A stretch of 64,000 bases of DNA from Acinetobacter sp. WC-141 (lineage in GTDB: Bacteria > Pseudomonadota > Gammaproteobacteria > Pseudomonadales > Moraxellaceae), in contig NZ_AMSS01000050.1 of the NCBI RefSeq assembly GCF_000313935.1, positions 124,001 through 188,000 of the forward strand, given 5' to 3'. This document shows, piece after piece, positions 1-13,131 of the stretch. Position 1 is the first letter of the stretch; every line of letters begins with the position of its first letter. Position numbers and translations under genes: made by a program. The notes beneath the pieces were generated by a model. It had not been told where the DNA came from. It ran no database searches and saw only the letters and a program-made list of their open reading frames with translations.

Positions 1-2979
<2,979 letters not shown>

Positions 2980-3006
2980 TTAAAATTATTGATGAGAGGA
3001 TCAAGC

Positions 3007-3516
3007 ATGCACTTAGCCAAACGTTTAGCCGCTGTTGTTTTAACCTTAGGCCTTAGTGCAGGCTTAGTCGGGTGTGGATTTCATTTAAAAGGAACCAACC
3101 CGACTGCGACTCCGCTTGTTTATAAAAAGTTAAGCCTTGAATTACCAGCTAAAACTGATGATTTGGAAACGCAGTTAAAAGTATATTTGGCTGCCAATGG
3201 TGTTCAATTCAGCAATGATAATGATGCCTATGTACTCCGTGTTTTAGAGTACACACCACGTCGTCAGCTTTTAAACGGAAAACTGACAGAAGTATTATTA
3301 CGCTTAACTGTAACCTTCCAGATTGAAGATCGTCAGGGTAATAAAATTACTGAACCACGCTCATTAACTGCATCTCGTAGTTATCAATATGACTTGGCAA
3401 CAGTCAACACTGAAAATCAGCAAGAAAGTTACTTACAACGTCTTGTGATTGATGATATTGCACAACAGATTACTCGTCAGATTTCAGCAAATCGTTTACC
3501 AAAAGCTCAGCCTTAA
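3007..3516 (+). CDS. lptE: LPS-assembly lipoprotein LptE
   Basis: Outer membrane lipoprotein that plugs the LptD barrel and helps place lipopolysaccharide or lipooligosaccharide on the cell surface. The 169-residue product begins with a lipoprotein signal ending in the lipobox LVGC, followed by GFHLKG, the usual start of mature LptE. I chose the ATG at 3007 because GAGAGGA lies six bases upstream. A TTG at 2989 and an ATG at 2992 are also in frame but would add residues with no ribosome binding site. It lies 27 bases after leuS and 18 before holA, so the three genes are probably cotranscribed. Confidence 0.93.
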   Translation: MHLAKRLAAVVLTLGLSAGLVGCGFHLKGTNPTATPLVYKKLSLELPAKTDDLETQLKVYLAANGVQFSNDNDAYVLRVLEYTPRRQLLNGKLTEVLLRLTVTFQIEDRQGNKITEPRSLTASRSYQYDLATVNTENQQESYLQRLVIDDIAQQITRQISANRLPKAQP

Positions 3517-3534
3517 TCTGTATTTTTGCCCGCA

Positions 3535-4524
3535 ATGAAAATTGACTATTTACAAGCCTTAAAACGTACTCCGGAAGCTCGGGGTGCGTGGATTTTGCAT
3601 GGGCAAGAGCCCTTACTAGAACAAAATTTATTAGATGCTTTTCGCAAAAGCTGGCAGCAACAAGAAGTTGAAAGACAGCGTTATGATATTAGTAGCGTGA
3701 GCGACTGGAAAAATGTCTTTAACGCACTGAATAGCTTATCTTTATTCTCTCAGCAGCTTGCTATTGAAGTACATGGCAATATAAAACCTGATGCGAATGG
3801 CTTAAAACAACTTAAAAGTTATATACAACATAATGAACACAACCTGCTGTTAATTGTTTTACCCAAACAAGATAGTAGCAGTTTAAAATCTGCTTTTTTT
3901 CAAGTTGTTGAAGCAAATGGCGTAGTTGTTTCCTTAACAGCAAATTACCCACAAGACCGTCAACGTATTTTAAACGTAGAAGCAGAAAAGCTTGAGATCG
4001 AGCTCGATAACGATGCTTGGCAGTGGTTAATGCAACATCATGAGCACAATTTGCTCGCAGCTAAAAACAGCTTGATGCGTGTAAGAGATACCTTTCCAGA
4101 TCAAAAACTGATTTTGATTGAGCATTTATATGCTTGTCTACAAGATCAGTCACGCTATACCACCTATGATTTAAGTGATGCATTATTAGAAGGCAACCTT
4201 GGCCAATCTATTAAGATTTTTCAATATTTAATTGCAGCAGGCGAACCTGATAGTCTGATTTTATGGACTTTAAGTAAAGAAATGCGCTTGTTAATGCAAT
4301 TGTTTGAACAGCCTCATAATGCCTTACAGCTTGGCATATGGAAAACAAAGGTGGGTTTATATCAACAAGCTTTGAGAAGATTAAATCCACAACAGTTTTT
4401 AGGCTGGTCTACCCTGCTATTGCAAATTGATGCAGCAATTAAAGGAATGTCGAACGAAAATGCAGAACATTTAATGCAGCAAGCGATTGCTGAATTATGT
4501 GGGAAAACATTATTTATACATTAA
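3535..4524 (+). CDS. holA: DNA polymerase III subunit delta
   Basis: Delta subunit of the clamp loader, which opens the beta sliding clamp at the replication fork. The 329-residue product has the family N-terminus (YLQALKRTPEARGAWILHGQEPLL), with a degenerate AAA+ fold and no Walker motif, as is usual for delta. The ATG at 3535 fits better than an in-frame TTG at 3526, which has no ribosome binding site. The gene follows lptE closely, as in Escherichia coli and Pseudomonas. The 107 bases after it separate it from the efflux operon. Confidence 0.93.
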   Translation: MKIDYLQALKRTPEARGAWILHGQEPLLEQNLLDAFRKSWQQQEVERQRYDISSVSDWKNVFNALNSLSLFSQQLAIEVHGNIKPDANGLKQLKSYIQHNEHNLLLIVLPKQDSSSLKSAFFQVVEANGVVVSLTANYPQDRQRILNVEAEKLEIELDNDAWQWLMQHHEHNLLAAKNSLMRVRDTFPDQKLILIEHLYACLQDQSRYTTYDLSDALLEGNLGQSIKIFQYLIAAGEPDSLILWTLSKEMRLLMQLFEQPHNALQLGIWKTKVGLYQQALRRLNPQQFLGWSTLLLQIDAAIKGMSNENAEHLMQQAIAELCGKTLFIH

Positions 4525-4631
4525 TTCGGCTGAATCATTTTTCTTCATTCCTGAAATATCATAAAAATTCACGTTTTATCCTCATTTCGCTTTTATACTT
4601 AATTAAATTTTAAACTTTTCGACCTCTCGCC

Positions 4632-5969
4632 ATGCCAAAAATAAAGCCAATCAAACTTGTTATTATCATCGTCTGTATAGTCATTATTGCTGTATTAGCG
4701 TGGAAGTTTTTAAAACCTAAACAACAGCAGCCCCAATATATTACTGCTGAGGTGACACGTGGGGATATTGAAAATAATGTACTTGCGACAGGAACACTTG
4801 ATGCAACCAAACTTATTAGTGTCGGTGCACAGGTATCAGGTCAGGTCAAAAAGATGTATGTACAACTTGGCGATCAGGTTAAGCAAGGCCAACTTATTGC
4901 ACAAATTGACTCAACCACCCAAGAAAATAGTTTAAAAACTTCTGATGCAAATATTAAAAATTTAGAAGCACAGCGTCTTCAACAAGTTGCTTCTTTAAAT
5001 GAAAAACAACTTGAATACCGTCGTCAGCAACAAATGTATGCGCAAGATGCAACACCACGTGCAGATTTAGAATCGGCCGAGGCAAGCTATAAAACAGCTC
5101 AGGCACAAATTAAAGCTTTAGATGCGCAAATCGAATCTGCAAAAGTTACAAAATCTACGGCACAAACCAATATTGGTTATACGCGTATTGTTGCGCCAAC
5201 TGATGGTACAGTGGTCGCAATTGTGACCGAAGAAGGCCAAACCGTAAACGCCAACCAAAGCGCACCAACCATTGTCAAAATTGCAAAATTACAAAACATG
5301 ACGATTAAAGCGCAGGTCAGTGAAGCTGACATTATGAAAGTTGAAAAAGGACAACAGGTTTACTTTACAACTTTAGGTGATGAAACTAAGCGCTACGCAA
5401 CGTTACGTCAGATTGAACCTGCTCCTGACTCAATTTCAAGCGAATCAACAAGTAATACAAGCTCAACGACCAGTTCAGCTGTTTACTATAATGCCTTATT
5501 CGATGTGCCAAATACGGATGGTAAATTGCGTATTGATATGACAGCACAAGTTTATATCGTATTAAATTCAGCTAAAAATGCCTTACTCGTTCCGTCATCT
5601 GCACTGAGCTCTAAACAATTTTCAGGCCAAAGAAAATCAGGTCAATCTACAGATAAAGCTGCTTCGGTTCCAAGTACAGAACGCAAACATCAAGGTAATG
5701 GTGCTCGTTTAGAACGTTTAAATTTAACTGCTGAGCAAAAACAATTAATTGAACAAGGCAAATTAACTTTAAGTGTTGTACGCGTATTACAAGCTGATGG
5801 TACAACCAAACCGAAACAAATTTTGGTTGGTATTAACAACCGTGTAAATGCACAAGTGCTTGCCGGATTAAAACAAGGTGACCAAGTTGTGATTGCAGAT
5901 AGTTCAGAAAATTCTGCTGCTTCTGCAAATAGTGGTAATAACCGTCGCCGTGGCCCAATGGGAATGTAA
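4632..5969 (+). CDS. macA: MacA-type periplasmic adaptor of an ABC efflux pump
   Basis: Membrane fusion protein that links the MacB ABC transporter to an outer membrane channel. The 445-residue product has one N-terminal membrane anchor (about residues 8-26). A split biotinyl-lipoyl domain follows, with a long coiled-coil hairpin between its halves (about residues 95-180, rich in Gln, Ala and Glu), then beta-barrel and membrane-proximal domains. A Ser/Thr-rich insert ([14 protein letters not shown]) near residue 275 and a positively charged tail ([10 protein letters not shown]) are visible. The macB start lies two bases after its stop, so the pair is translationally linked. Substrates cannot be read from sequence; the family exports macrolides, peptides and heme-like compounds. 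Confidence 0.92.
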   Translation: MPKIKPIKLVIIIVCIVIIAVLAWKFLKPKQQQPQYITAEVTRGDIENNVLATGTLDATKLISVGAQVSGQVKKMYVQLGDQVKQGQLIAQIDSTTQENSLKTSDANIKNLEAQRLQQVASLNEKQLEYRRQQQMYAQDATPRADLESAEASYKTAQAQIKALDAQIESAKVTKSTAQTNIGYTRIVAPTDGTVVAIVTEEGQTVNANQSAPTIVKIAKLQNMTIKAQVSEADIMKVEKGQQVYFTTLGDETKRYATLRQIEPAPDSISSESTSNTSSTTSSAVYYNALFDVPNTDGKLRIDMTAQVYIVLNSAKNALLVPSSALSSKQFSGQRKSGQSTDKAASVPSTERKHQGNGARLERLNLTAEQKQLIEQGKLTLSVVRVLQADGTTKPKQILVGINNRVNAQVLAGLKQGDQVVIADSSENSAASANSGNNRRRGPMGM

Positions 5970-5971
5970 GC

Positions 5972-7966
5972 ATGACAAAACAAGCTTTGCTTGAAGTCAG
6001 CAATCTGGTCCGGGAATTCCCTGCTGGCGAAAGCACAATACAAATTTTAAAAGGGATCGACCTTACTATTTATGAAGGTGAACTGGTTGCCATTGTTGGA
6101 CAGTCTGGTTCTGGTAAATCAACCCTCATGAATATATTAGGTTGTTTGGACCGCCCTACTAGTGGTAGTTACAAGGTGAGTGGGCAAGAAACCGGAAAAC
6201 TTGAACCAGACCAGCTCGCTCGACTACGCCGTGAATATTTTGGTTTTATTTTCCAGCGCTACCATTTACTCGGTGACTTATCTGCTGAGGGTAACGTTGA
6301 AGTTCCAGCGGTTTACGCAGGTGTTACACCTTCTGAGCGTAAACAACGTGCAACGGCCCTACTTACCGAATTAGGATTAGGCACTAAAACACTTAATAGA
6401 CCAAGCCAACTTTCTGGTGGTCAGCAGCAACGTGTTTCGATTGCCCGTGCGCTGATGAATGGCGGTGACGTTATCCTTGCGGATGAACCAACGGGGGCGC
6501 TCGACTCTCATAGTGGTGTTGAAGTGATGCGTATTTTGCGTGAACTTAATGCCGCAGGTCACACTATTATTTTAGTCACCCACGATATGCAAGTTGCAAA
6601 AAATGCGACTCGTATTATCGAGATTAGTGACGGAGAAATTATTAGCGACCGTCCTAATGTTCCTGATCAAGCAGCAGAGCCCATTAAATCTGATCCAGAT
6701 GCTGCTCCAGCATTACAAGGGAAACAGAAGAAAGGCAAAAGTATTTCTGCATGGCGCTCGACTTTAGACCGCCTGTCAGAAGCATTCCAAATGGCTTTAC
6801 TGTCTATGAATGCCCATCGCATGCGTACTTTTTTAACCATGCTTGGGATCATTATTGGTATTGCCTCTGTTGTTACGGTGGTTGCGCTAGGCAAAGGTTC
6901 TCAACAACAAATTTTAAGTAATATTAGTAGTCTCGGAACCAATACGATTACGGTATTTCAAGGCCGAGGATTTGGTGACAATTCTAAAACCGCCAGTTTT
7001 AAAACCTTGGTGCCTGCCGATGCTGATGCATTAATGACCCAGCCGTATGTCAGTGCTGTCAGCCCAATGGTCAGCACCTCAAAGACCATGCGTTATCAGC
7101 AGAATGAAGCAAATGCGACCATTAATGGTGTGAGTAACGATTATTTCGATGTAAAAGGTCTTGTTTTTAAAGATGGACAAACTTTTGATCAGCGTAGTGT
7201 TCGTGATCGCTCACAGGATGTTGTGATTGATACCAATACTGAAAAACAATTCTTTAGTGACGGTACCAACCCAATTGGCCAAGTGGTACTACTTGGTAGT
7301 GTACCAGCGCGTATTATTGGCGTTGTAGAACCACAAACAAGTGGTATGGGTTCAGACGATACTTTAAATGTCTATATGCCCTATACAACCGTAATGAGCC
7401 GTATGCTGGGTCAGTCTAATGTACGCAATATCGTGGTCCGCATTAATGACAAATATTCAACTACAGCCGCAGAAAATGCGATTGTAAACTTATTAACCCA
7501 GCGCCATGGTGCACAAGATATTTTCACCATGAACAGTGACAGTATCCGTCAAACTATCGAAAAAACAACCAGTACCATGACTCTTCTAGTTTCAGCAATT
7601 GCCGTAATTTCACTGGTCGTTGGTGGTATTGGGGTGATGAATATTATGTTGGTTTCTGTGACTGAACGTACTCAAGAAATTGGCGTGCGTATGGCTGTGG
7701 GTGCGAGACAAAGTGATATTTTGCAGCAATTCCTGATTGAAGCAATTTTAGTGTGTTTAATTGGTGGTGTGCTTGGCGTCTTGCTATCGCTTGGCCTTGG
7801 ACAACTCATTAATAAATTTGCCGGCGGGAACTTTAGCGTGGCTTATTCAAGCACCTCTATTATTGCAGCATTTGTCTGTTCAACACTGATTGGTGTCGTA
7901 TTTGGCTTCTTGCCTGCCAAGAATGCCGCGAAACTTGACCCTGTTGCCGCACTATCACGAGAATAA
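5972..7966 (+). CDS. macB: MacB-type ABC efflux ATPase/permease
   Basis: Homodimeric ABC transporter that drives tripartite efflux by mechanotransmission rather than by transporting across the inner membrane itself. The nucleotide-binding domain comes first, with Walker [10 protein letters not shown] at residues 43-51, the signature LSGGQQQRV, Walker [13 protein letters not shown] and the H-loop THD. A first membrane helix near residue 280, a large periplasmic MacB_PCD domain, and three C-terminal helices ([20 protein letters not shown] and two more) complete the 664-residue protein, the usual length. It lies between macA and an outer membrane factor gene, giving a full pump in one operon. 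Confidence 0.95.
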   Translation: MTKQALLEVSNLVREFPAGESTIQILKGIDLTIYEGELVAIVGQSGSGKSTLMNILGCLDRPTSGSYKVSGQETGKLEPDQLARLRREYFGFIFQRYHLLGDLSAEGNVEVPAVYAGVTPSERKQRATALLTELGLGTKTLNRPSQLSGGQQQRVSIARALMNGGDVILADEPTGALDSHSGVEVMRILRELNAAGHTIILVTHDMQVAKNATRIIEISDGEIISDRPNVPDQAAEPIKSDPDAAPALQGKQKKGKSISAWRSTLDRLSEAFQMALLSMNAHRMRTFLTMLGIIIGIASVVTVVALGKGSQQQILSNISSLGTNTITVFQGRGFGDNSKTASFKTLVPADADALMTQPYVSAVSPMVSTSKTMRYQQNEANATINGVSNDYFDVKGLVFKDGQTFDQRSVRDRSQDVVIDTNTEKQFFSDGTNPIGQVVLLGSVPARIIGVVEPQTSGMGSDDTLNVYMPYTTVMSRMLGQSNVRNIVVRINDKYSTTAAENAIVNLLTQRHGAQDIFTMNSDSIRQTIEKTTSTMTLLVSAIAVISLVVGGIGVMNIMLVSVTERTQEIGVRMAVGARQSDILQQFLIEAILVCLIGGVLGVLLSLGLGQLINKFAGGNFSVAYSSTSIIAAFVCSTLIGVVFGFLPAKNAAKLDPVAALSRE

Positions 7967-7976
7967 GGAAAATTGC

Positions 7977-9383
7977 ATGTCTTTCTCTATGACTAAACTC
8001 AGCACAGCACTTCTCCTCACGAGTTCTCTTGTAGGATGTGCAGCTGTAGTAAAAACCCCTTATGAAACACCTGCGGTACAAGTTCCGGGTAGTTTTCAAT
8101 ATGACACAGCAAAAGCAAAAAACATGTCTGCCGATCAATATTCTGATCGTTGGTGGACGCTTTTCAACGATGCACAGCTTAATCAGCTTGTAAGCAATGT
8201 ATTAGAACGTAACAGCGATTTAGCAGTTGCTGGCATTACCTTAAAACAAGCCCGTCTACAAGCTGACCTAACAGCAAATAAACAAGGCTTACGTACTAAC
8301 TCTAGTGTTTCAACTGGACACTCTTTTGATTTGAACTCAGGAGATGACAGTTCTAAAGGGCTATCAATGAGTGCGGGTGTAAGCTATGAGCTTGATTTGT
8401 TTGGTAAGCTTGCACGTCAAACTGAAGCAAGCAAATGGGAAGCTTTGGCGACTGAACAAGACCTGCAAGCCACTGGGCAAAGTTTAATTGCAACCACTGC
8501 TAAACTTTATTGGCAACTGGGTTATCTAAATGAGCGCTACACAACTGCACAGCAAAGTCTAGCAACCTCTCAAAAGCTTTATGACTTGGTACAAATTCAA
8601 TATAAAGCTGGTGCTGTTTCAGGTGTAGATCTGACTCAAGCAGAACAATCAGTACAAAGCCAGAAAGCGAGTTTAAGCCAGATTGAACAACAATTGGTTG
8701 AAACACGAACGGCTATTGCGGTGTTATTGCATGAGCCATTGCAACAATTAAACATTCAAGAGCCAAAGCGCTTACCACGCACTGCTCTACCTGCAATTGG
8801 TGCTGGTTTACCTGCTGATATTTTATCGCGTCGTCCCGATTTACAAGCCTCTGAGCTTCGTTTGAAAAAGGCGCTAGCGACTAAAGATGCAACTAAAGCA
8901 AGCTACTACCCATCAATTAGCTTAACCAGTAGTTTGGGCTCAAGCAGTACATCGTTGACAGAACTGTTACGTAACCCTGCCCTAACTTTAGGTGCAAGTT
9001 TAAGCTTACCATTTTTGCAATATAATGATATGAAGAAAGATATCGCGATTAGCAATCTGGATTATGAAAAAGCGATTATTCAATATCGTCAAACGCTTTA
9101 TCAGGCTTTTGCTGATGTCGAAAATGCTTTATCGAGTCGTACCGAACTGGATAAACAAGTAGCCTTACAAGAACGTAATGTTGAACTTGCAGAAAAAACT
9201 GAACGTTTAACTGAAGTCCGCTACCGTTATGGTGCTGTTGCTTTAAAAACACTTCTCGATGCTCAGCAAACCACACGCACCGCAAGATTAAGCCTTGTTG
9301 AAACCAAACAAAGTCAATACAACGCGTATGTCACCCTCATGCAAGCTTTAGGGGGTTCCTCTGTAAAAGAACTTCCTCAATAA
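7977..9383 (+). CDS. Outer membrane efflux lipoprotein (TolC/OprM family) of the MacAB pump
   Basis: Trimeric outer membrane channel for the MacAB pump. The 468-residue product has a lipoprotein signal ending in LVGC (Cys near residue 20) and two outer membrane efflux repeats with long coiled coils, as in the NodT/OprM group. The conserved LPADILSRRPDLQASE segment is present. I chose the ATG at 7977 because AAGGAA lies just upstream and the lipobox then has the right spacing; the open frame reaches back to 7890, inside macB. It starts ten bases after macB and ends in front of a strong terminator shared with fabI. An AdeC-like role with other pumps is possible. Confidence 0.9.
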   Translation: MSFSMTKLSTALLLTSSLVGCAAVVKTPYETPAVQVPGSFQYDTAKAKNMSADQYSDRWWTLFNDAQLNQLVSNVLERNSDLAVAGITLKQARLQADLTANKQGLRTNSSVSTGHSFDLNSGDDSSKGLSMSAGVSYELDLFGKLARQTEASKWEALATEQDLQATGQSLIATTAKLYWQLGYLNERYTTAQQSLATSQKLYDLVQIQYKAGAVSGVDLTQAEQSVQSQKASLSQIEQQLVETRTAIAVLLHEPLQQLNIQEPKRLPRTALPAIGAGLPADILSRRPDLQASELRLKKALATKDATKASYYPSISLTSSLGSSSTSLTELLRNPALTLGASLSLPFLQYNDMKKDIAISNLDYEKAIIQYRQTLYQAFADVENALSSRTELDKQVALQERNVELAEKTERLTEVRYRYGAVALKTLLDAQQTTRTARLSLVETKQSQYNAYVTLMQALGGSSVKELPQ

Positions 9384-9400
9384 CTTGCACCAATTTAAAA

Positions 9401-9430
9401 AGCCGTAGTCCTTCAACTACGGCTTTTTTA
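9401..9430. terminator. Bidirectional terminator between the efflux operon and fabI
   Basis: A perfect 9-bp stem, AGCCGTAGT (9401-9409) with ACTACGGCT (9416-9424) and loop CCTTCA, is followed by six T on the + strand. It is preceded by four A, which serve as a short T-run for fabI on the minus strand. Confidence 0.9.
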
Positions 9431-9451
9431 TGGCTGAATAAATTTTAAAAC

Positions 9452-10255
9452 TTATTCATCATCCATCATAGATTGGCTCATACCTACAGTATTGAAACCA
9501 GCATCTACATATAGAATTTCACCAGTAATACCTGAAGCCCAAGGTGAGCAAAGGAACAATGCAGCATTACCCACTTCGTCAATGGTTACATTGCGTTTTA
9601 ACGGAGCAACTTTTTCATTGGCATCTAACATTTTACGGAAAGATTTAATACCAGAAGCAGCCAAAGTACGGATTGGACCTGCAGAAATCGCGTTTACACG
9701 AATACCGTCAACACCCAAGCTTGATGCCAAGTAGCGAACACCCGCTTCTAAAGAAGCTTTTGCCATACCCATAACGTTGTAGTTAGGCATAACGCGCTCA
9801 GAACCTTGATAAGTCAAAGTCAACAAACAACCTTGGCGAGCTTGTAATAATGGTTTTGCAGCACGTGCCATTGCAATAAAGCTGTATGCACTGATGTCAT
9901 GAGCAACTTTAAAACCGTCACGGTCAGTCACGTCAGTAAAGTCACCATCAAGCGTATGTGCAGGAGCAAAGCCAATAGAGTGAACTACGCCATCTAGACC
10001 GTCCCAATGTTTTGCAAGTTCTGCAAATGCATTGTCAATTTCACTATCAACTGCAACATCACATGGAAACACAAGCTTAGAACCGAATTGCTCAGCAAAC
10101 TCATCCACACGTTTTTTTAATTTTTCGTTTGGATAAGTAAACGCAAGCTCTGCACCTTCACGGTGTAATGCTTGGGCAATACCAAAAGCAATTGATAATT
10201 TACTAGCAACGCCTGCAATCAAAAAGCGTTTACCTACTAAAAGTCCTTGTGTCAT
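9452..10255 (-). CDS. fabI: Enoyl-[acyl-carrier-protein] reductase (NADH) FabI
   Basis: Catalyses the last reduction of each fatty acid elongation cycle; it is the target of triclosan and of newer FabI inhibitors. The 267-residue product has the short-chain dehydrogenase fold with the FabI-specific pattern Tyr149, Tyr159 and Lys166 (Y-x6-K in YNVMGMAK), and the cofactor-binding [11 protein letters not shown] near the N-terminus. Gly95 in HSIGFAP is unmutated; I recall that changes at this residue cause triclosan resistance in A. baumannii. The ATG at 10255 is preferred. An in-frame TTG at 10270 would add five residues not usual for the family. The gene stands alone between two terminators. 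Confidence 0.96.
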   Translation of the reverse strand: MTQGLLVGKRFLIAGVASKLSIAFGIAQALHREGAELAFTYPNEKLKKRVDEFAEQFGSKLVFPCDVAVDSEIDNAFAELAKHWDGLDGVVHSIGFAPAHTLDGDFTDVTDRDGFKVAHDISAYSFIAMARAAKPLLQARQGCLLTLTYQGSERVMPNYNVMGMAKASLEAGVRYLASSLGVDGIRVNAISAGPIRTLAASGIKSFRKMLDANEKVAPLKRNVTIDEVGNAALFLCSPWASGITGEILYVDAGFNTVGMSQSMMDDE

Positions 10256-10353
10256 GCCGATCTCACTCAAAACAATTTAAAGCATAATGCCAATATTCAA
10301 CGTTTTTCGAAATTGCATAATGCATCTTTTTTCAAAAATCGCACGAAAAAAAA

Positions 10354-10373
10354 TCGCTCCACATGAGGAGCGA
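10354..10373 (-). terminator. Terminator of the YccA-like gene
   Basis: TCGCTCC (10354-10360) pairs with GGAGCGA (10367-10373) around ACATGA. On the minus strand the stem is followed by a run of eight T. It sits 20 bases downstream of the YccA-like stop codon. Confidence 0.88.
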
Positions 10374-10392
10374 CTTCTAGATGAATATAATC

Positions 10393-11124
10393 TTAGTCGT
10401 CAGATAACAAACCAATCAAACGTAAAAAAGAGATATACATCCAAACTAAAGTTGAGAGTAACGCAATACCACATAACCACTCCATAAACTTTGGAGCACG
10501 GTAAGCTGCGTTGGTTTCAATTAAATCGAAGTCTAAAATCAGGTTAAGTGAAGCAATGACTGCAATAAATGCAGCAAAACCAATGCCTAACCAGTTACTT
10601 TCAAAAATATAAGGAATGCTTGAACCAAACGCTAAACGCATGATCATCTGCACAATAAATACAAGAAAAATAGCCAAAGACGCAGAAATCACGACTGACT
10701 TAAATTTTTCCGTTGCACGTACAATCTTAAATTTATATAAACCAAACATCACCAAAGTCGTAACGAAGGTTGCTAATAAGGCCTGTAACGGTACACCTGG
10801 GTATTTCATTTGAAAAGTAAATGAAATACCACCTAAAAATGCGCCTTCAAAGAGTGCATATGGAATTGCCAAGGTGGGTGCAGTCGTCGGTTTGAATGTT
10901 GCAATTAAGGCTAAAACCAATCCGCCAATTGCACCAACAATTGAAGCGGCGTAAGCAATACCCACATTTGCAGTAAAAGCTGCGTATAAAAATAAAGCAA
11001 TGCCCACAGTCGCTGCAATGACTGTCAACATAATAGATTTTTGAATCGCACCTTGCACAGTCATCGGTTGACTATAGTCACTGACCGTTTCAACACGCGT
11101 CAGTATCGGATTATTACTTTGCAT
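10393..11124 (-). CDS. Bax inhibitor-1/YccA-like integral membrane protein
   Basis: Multispanning inner membrane protein of the Bax inhibitor-1/YccA-related family. The 243-residue sequence is mostly hydrophobic with about seven predicted helices, for example VGIALFLYAAFTANVGIAYA, IVGAIGGLVLALIATF and GIALLSTLVWMYISFLRLIG. The acidic C-terminus (LLSDD) is like that of the bacterial members. Members of the wider superfamily leak calcium or modulate FtsH, but no function is set for this subgroup. It is flanked by its own terminator on the left and by orn on the right, so it is probably transcribed alone. The family call is firm; the role is unknown. Confidence 0.8.
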   Translation of the reverse strand: MQSNNPILTRVETVSDYSQPMTVQGAIQKSIMLTVIAATVGIALFLYAAFTANVGIAYAASIVGAIGGLVLALIATFKPTTAPTLAIPYALFEGAFLGGISFTFQMKYPGVPLQALLATFVTTLVMFGLYKFKIVRATEKFKSVVISASLAIFLVFIVQMIMRLAFGSSIPYIFESNWLGIGFAAFIAVIASLNLILDFDLIETNAAYRAPKFMEWLCGIALLSTLVWMYISFLRLIGLLSDD

Positions 11125-11236
11125 AAATGCTCTCTTTTTATAATAAAAAAATTTAAAACATCATTTTAAGCAAAATGAATATGAAAGCCAAATCAGAGGG
11201 TCGGCATTATTGTAACAATGTCCTTTAAACAGTAAA

Positions 11237-11258
11237 AAAGGAGGCAATAGCCCCCTTT
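11237..11258 (-). terminator. Probable terminator of orn
   Basis: AAAGGAGGC (11237-11245) and GCCCCCTTT (11250-11258) form a stem with one mismatch around AATA. On the minus strand it is followed by TTTTACT. It lies about 20 bases past the orn stop codon. Confidence 0.7.
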
Positions 11259-11279
11259 CATATCACTTGGGCAAAGTTA

Positions 11280-11846
11280 TTAATCTTTACCGTCAGTGTT
11301 CATAATAAAAAAGTATTCACGGTAATATTTCAACTCGGAAATCGAATCACGAATATCATCCATTGCCAAATGTGATGCATTCTTTTTCAGACCGCTCATG
11401 ATTTCAGGACGCCAGCGTTTTGAGAGTTCTTTTATCGTAGATACATCAAGATTACGATAGTGGAAGTACTGCTCTAGTTCAGGCATAAGACGGTGTAAGA
11501 AACGGCGATCCTGACAAATCGAGTTACCGCACATCGGTGAAACTTTTGGATTGACCCATTTTTTTAGGAATTCTAAAGTCTGTAACTCAGCATCACGAGC
11601 TGTTAATTTGCTGCGACGAACTCGTTCAACCAACCCAGATTGCCCATGTTGGCGGGTATTCCACTCATCCATTGCATTTAAAATACGGTCAGGCTGATGA
11701 ACGGCTAAAACCGGACCTTCGGCAAGTACATTTAAATGATCATCTGTAATAATTGTTGCGATTTCAATAATTTGGTCATTATCGGTATCTAAACCGGTCA
11801 TTTCCAAATCAATCCAAATTAATCGTGTATTTAAAGTACTGCTCAT
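11280..11846 (-). CDS. orn: Oligoribonuclease
   Basis: DEDDh-type 3'-5' exoribonuclease that degrades RNA dinucleotides and the pGpG formed from cyclic di-GMP; it is usually essential in this group. The 188-residue product shows the catalytic motifs in order: IDLEMTGLD near residue 12, the central [14 protein letters not shown], and [11 protein letters not shown] near the C-terminus with the DEDDh His. The length matches the family. It is divergent from rsgA across a 125-base gap that must hold both promoters, an arrangement common in gammaproteobacteria. Confidence 0.96.
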   Translation of the reverse strand: MSSTLNTRLIWIDLEMTGLDTDNDQIIEIATIITDDHLNVLAEGPVLAVHQPDRILNAMDEWNTRQHGQSGLVERVRRSKLTARDAELQTLEFLKKWVNPKVSPMCGNSICQDRRFLHRLMPELEQYFHYRNLDVSTIKELSKRWRPEIMSGLKKNASHLAMDDIRDSISELKYYREYFFIMNTDGKD

Positions 11847-11971
11847 GTATGTACGTTCTAAAATGCCGTAAAAACATCAATAGTAGCAAATTTCTTGCAT
11901 CTGCGCTGTAATTCTATAGCCGCTTCATGCTATTTTTGCCATCTTCAAACAGTGGTTTTTTTGGGATATGA

Positions 11972-13033
11972 ATGGCTTTAATTCGTAAGCGTCGTTTAAC
12001 TGAACAACAGCAACGTCGTATTGAAAAACAGCACAAAACTCGCCAAGAAGAGGCCGATACTTCACAAGATTTGGACGGACTTGTTGTACAACATTATGGT
12101 CGCCAACTCGAAGTACAGGCACTCTCTGTACCTGAGCATCACCCAGAAAAACCTCAAGTCGCCGAAGGAGAACCAGAACCCTTCTGGAAACCTATCGAGC
12201 TCAAAAGTGTATGGCGCTGCCATACTCGAACAAACCTTGAGTTACTTGTGACTGGTGACCGAGTTAAATGGCAAGCTGACCCAAACACGGGGTTAGGCAT
12301 TATTACAGCCATTCACCCTCGTACCTCTTTACTTACCCGTCCAGACCGTTATCACAAGGTTAAACCAGTTGCAGCAAATATCAGTTTGATTGTAATTGTA
12401 TTTTCTCCACTTCCTGAGCCTGCGCCAACGTTAATTGATCGATATTTAGTTGCTTGCGCAGATGCTAACATTCCGGCACTTTTAGTCTTAAATAAATCTG
12501 ATCTATTAACCGAGAATGACCCAATTCTTACGCTATTAGAAGAATATAAAACTTTGGGTTATGAAGTGATGATTTGTCAGTCTAAACAGGGAGATATTTC
12601 TGCTTTATCTGAACGTTTAGATGGTGAAACAGTAGCTTTCGTTGGACAATCAGGTGTAGGGAAAAGCTCTTTAATTAATGTGCTCATTCCAGATGCAGAG
12701 CAAAAAACAAATATTATTTCTGAAAACTCTGCACTCGGTCAGCACACAACCACCTCTACACGTTTAATGAATTTCGGTAAAAATGGCGCGTTAATTGACT
12801 CTCCGGGAATTCGTGAGTTTGGACTTTGGCATCTTGATTTAGAAAAAATTCGTATGGGCTTTCCAGAAATTGAAGCACATTTGGGTTCTTGCCAATTCCG
12901 TAATTGCACCCATACCCATGAAAAGAACTGTGGGTTAAAACACGCTGTAGAATCTGGTGAAATTTTACCACGGCGCCTAGATAGCTTTTTGCGTTTAAAT
13001 GATGAGATTCAAGAAGCACAGCAAAAAAACTAA
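11972..13033 (+). CDS. rsgA: Ribosome small subunit-dependent GTPase A
   Basis: Circularly permuted GTPase that acts late in 30S subunit maturation and checks the decoding centre. The 353-residue product has an N-terminal OB-fold domain, then the permuted G domain with NKSDLL (G4) before the P-loop GQSGVGKSSLIN and DSPGIREFG (G3). The C-terminal zinc motif CQFRNCTHTHEKNC supplies three Cys and one His. The ATG at 11972 follows GGGA closely; a second ATG four bases upstream is out of frame. No terminator is seen before the next gene, but a separate promoter lies there. Confidence 0.94.
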   Translation: MALIRKRRLTEQQQRRIEKQHKTRQEEADTSQDLDGLVVQHYGRQLEVQALSVPEHHPEKPQVAEGEPEPFWKPIELKSVWRCHTRTNLELLVTGDRVKWQADPNTGLGIITAIHPRTSLLTRPDRYHKVKPVAANISLIVIVFSPLPEPAPTLIDRYLVACADANIPALLVLNKSDLLTENDPILTLLEEYKTLGYEVMICQSKQGDISALSERLDGETVAFVGQSGVGKSSLINVLIPDAEQKTNIISENSALGQHTTTSTRLMNFGKNGALIDSPGIREFGLWHLDLEKIRMGFPEIEAHLGSCQFRNCTHTHEKNCGLKHAVESGEILPRRLDSFLRLNDEIQEAQQKN

Positions 13034-13058
13034 TTTTCTGCCCGCTTTGCCCTTGAAG

Positions 13059-13093
13059 TGGTGATTTTGATCACCATCTATATACGCTATACT
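13059..13093 (+). promoter_or_regulatory. Promoter with overlapping inverted repeat for the rhodanese-grxC-secB operon
   Basis: A near-consensus -10 box TATACT (13088-13093) has -35-like TTTTGA or TTTGAT 16-17 bases upstream. A perfect inverted repeat, TGGTGAT (13059-13065) with ATCACCA (13070-13076) around TTTG, overlaps the -35, where a repressor or activator could bind. The promoter call rests on sequence alone. Confidence 0.6.
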
Positions 13094-13131
13094 CTAGGTC
13101 AATTTTGTTTTTAATTTTTTTTAGGTGACTT

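Noticed and set aside
10256..10270. TTG start for fabI at 10270
   Set aside because: It adds five residues outside the family, and the ATG at 10255 gives the standard N-terminus [11 protein letters not shown]. The same reasoning rejects TTG starts at 3526 (holA), 37762 (ispG) and 45920 (nagZ).
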